The notes beneath the pieces were generated by a model. That model worked only from the letters and a program-made list of their open reading frames with translations. It searched no databases and was not told the DNA's origin. Shown here piece after piece: positions 62,795 to 64,000 of a stretch of 64,000 nt of DNA. The position numbers and the translations under genes were made by a program. Source of the DNA: Flavobacterium fragile (lineage in GTDB: Bacteria; Bacteroidota; Bacteroidia; Flavobacteriales; Flavobacteriaceae). The stretch's first letter is position 1. Every line of letters begins with the position of its first letter. The DNA lies in NCBI RefSeq assembly GCF_023634865.1, contig NZ_JAMLJN010000001.1, positions 372,001-436,000 of the forward strand, in the 5' to 3' direction.

Positions 62795-63835
62795 TTGAAC
62801 GTAAAAAAACTTATTTCAATTATAGCTGTTGCCGGAATTGTAGTTGCAACTGCAGTAGGTGTTTATGTTTATTTTAAAGCTTTTACGCCTAATACTCAAT
62901 TTTCACAAAACGAAATGTATGTTTACATTCCTACAAATTCAAATTATGAACAAGTTGTTGAAATAGTAAAACCATTGGTAAAAGATTTTGAAAAATTTGA
63001 TTTTGTTGCTACATCAAGAAATTACAGTACGAATGTAAAGGCAGGAAAATTTCTCTTTAAAAAAGACATGACTAGTTTTGACATGGTTCGAAGTTTACGA
63101 TTAAATGTTCCTGTTCAGGTGGCATTTAATAATCAAGAAACACTAAAGAAATTGTTGCAACGTTTGTCTTCACAACTAGAGCCAGACACGTTAGCCTTAA
63201 ATGAAGCGTTTACAAACGAGGCTTTTTTAAGTGAAAATGGGTTAACAAAAGAAACAGCTTTGACATTATTTATTCCGAATACGTATGAGTTTTATTGGAA
63301 TGTTTCGGCAACCAAAATGGCAGCCAAAATGGCAAAAGAGCACAGAAAATTTTGGAATAATGAACGTTTACAAAAAGCTAAAGCGCTAAATATGACTCCT
63401 GCTCAAGTGTATACTTTAGCATCAATTGTTCATAAAGAGACTGTAAAAGCAGATGAACGTCCAAGAGTTGCTGGTGCTTATTTGAATCGTATTAATCAAG
63501 ACATGCCGTTACAAGCTGATCCAACAGTAATTTATGCAATTAAAGAAAAGTCAGGTGATTTTGATCAAGTTATTAAAAGAGTAGGAGGAAGTAATCTTTT
63601 TGTGAAATCTCCTTATAATACCTACATCAATAAAGGATTGCCGCCTGGTCCAATTGCTATGCCAGATATTTCCGCTATTGATGCGGTATTAAATCCAGAA
63701 CAACATAATTACATTTATTTTTGTGCTGATCCTAGTAGACCAGGCTATCATGTTTTTGAAACAACCTATGAAGCTCATATGGTAAATGCTAAAAAATATG
63801 CCGAATGGGTGAATAAATTAGGAATCAAGCTATAG
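62795..63835 (+). CDS. mltG: Endolytic peptidoglycan transglycosylase MltG
   Basis: A 346-aa inner-membrane lytic transglycosylase that ends glycan synthesis. One N-terminal membrane helix (about residues 5-28), a LysM-like region (about 40-130) and the YceG catalytic domain follow. The catalytic Glu is in ASIVHKETVKADERPRVAGAYLNR (about residue 212), and LQADPTVIYA and YNTYINKGLPPGPI are conserved. The start is TTG at 62795; the next ATG would remove the membrane anchor. Confidence 0.95.
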   Translation: MNVKKLISIIAVAGIVVATAVGVYVYFKAFTPNTQFSQNEMYVYIPTNSNYEQVVEIVKPLVKDFEKFDFVATSRNYSTNVKAGKFLFKKDMTSFDMVRSLRLNVPVQVAFNNQETLKKLLQRLSSQLEPDTLALNEAFTNEAFLSENGLTKETALTLFIPNTYEFYWNVSATKMAAKMAKEHRKFWNNERLQKAKALNMTPAQVYTLASIVHKETVKADERPRVAGAYLNRINQDMPLQADPTVIYAIKEKSGDFDQVIKRVGGSNLFVKSPYNTYINKGLPPGPIAMPDISAIDAVLNPEQHNYIYFCADPSRPGYHVFETTYEAHMVNAKKYAEWVNKLGIKL

Positions 63836-63845
63836 GCATATTCTT

Positions 63846-64000
63846 ATGCTATTGCGATTTCTAGCTCTTTTTTTGTTGTTTTCTGGAAATGTTCTAGGTC
63901 AATCTTCTTTTGAATTTTTTTTAAGACCTTCAGATTCTCTTGTTAAGTCTAGGCGTACAAATGTTTATGTTGGCGAATCGGTTGTTCTCGGGGCTACTTT
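63846..64000 (+). CDS. Partial gene for a secreted protein, cut by the window end
   Basis: An open frame from ATG 63846 runs out of the window after about 51 codons. It begins MLLRFLALFLLFSGNVLGQS, a clear signal peptide, and continues FEFFLRPSDSLVKSRR. Family not recognised from this part. It lies 10 bp behind mltG and is probably cotranscribed. Confidence 0.65.
   Translation, partial: MLLRFLALFLLFSGNVLGQSSFEFFLRPSDSLVKSRRTNVYVGESVVLGAT

Overview
The window looks like chromosomal DNA from a member of the Flavobacteriaceae (Bacteroidota), most likely Flavobacterium or a close relative. The reasons are the low GC content, Bacteroidota promoters of the TTTG-N18/19-TAnnTTTG type, almost no Shine-Dalgarno sequences except a very strong one before rpsU, flavobacterial families (DUF2851, DUF5683, WbqC-like, the large GAPDH), and conserved flavobacterial gene blocks. 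Most of it is housekeeping DNA. No rRNA, CRISPR array, phage or recognisable transposase was seen.

Layout. 1-5.3 kb: a CBS-domain PLP enzyme, DUF2851, a PspC-like protein, a helix-hairpin-helix protein and an acyl-CoA dehydrogenase. 5.4-20.1 kb: the translation/transcription block rpsU, Xer-type recombinase, hpf, tRNA-Thr/Tyr/Thr, tuf, tRNA-Trp, secE, nusG, rplKAJL, rpoB, rpoC. 20.2-25.6 kb: DUF3467, a GNAT enzyme and a very AT-rich cluster of four secreted proteins of unknown role. 25.6-33.9 kb: rluF, a coiled-coil protein, a NIF3 protein, lpxK, purine nucleoside phosphorylase, a GAPDH, lipA, and a thioredoxin-like gene wedged behind an ECF sigma gene. 33.9-43.5 kb: glycosyltransferase, murB, recF, TPR protein, ribH, mutL, two rhomboids, an EEP hydrolase. 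43.5-50 kb: parA-parB-DUF5683-dapB-lepB-WbqC operon on the minus strand and a methionine-type aminotransferase. 50-57 kb: a short phosphorylase-like protein, GDPD, and the udk-ftsB-mutA-mutB operon interrupted by a small membrane protein and a toxin-antitoxin pair. 57-64 kb: tRNA-Pro, trxB, a large GAPDH, DegP, dapF, GNAT, mltG and a truncated gene.

The most interesting signals are not genes of a known system. (1) Two accessory genes sit directly behind a conserved gene and are followed by a second, partial copy of that gene's 3' end: the sigma factor (132 bp, 9 mismatches, 8 of them synonymous) and the small subunit of methylmalonyl-CoA mutase (about 36 bp). The transcription order is the same in both: full gene, cargo, 3' fragment. 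(2) At least six places carry short arrays with 7-nt periodicity. Two of them run into coding sequence and form the N-termini of a GAPDH and of methylmalonyl-CoA mutase. The GAPDH has no plausible ATG start, and its first possible start is a TTG inside the repeat. (3) The only strong Shine-Dalgarno sequence noticed precedes rpsU, which fits bS21 autoregulation known in Flavobacterium. (4) MutL has lost the motifs of its endonuclease site, and the zinc-ribbon coiled-coil protein has no cysteine at all.

Starts were moved downstream from the longest open frame where family alignment favours it (PspC, SecE, RpoB, NIF3, PNP, LipA, MurB, aminotransferase, Udk, toxin). All family assignments come from reading the sequence; no database search was run.
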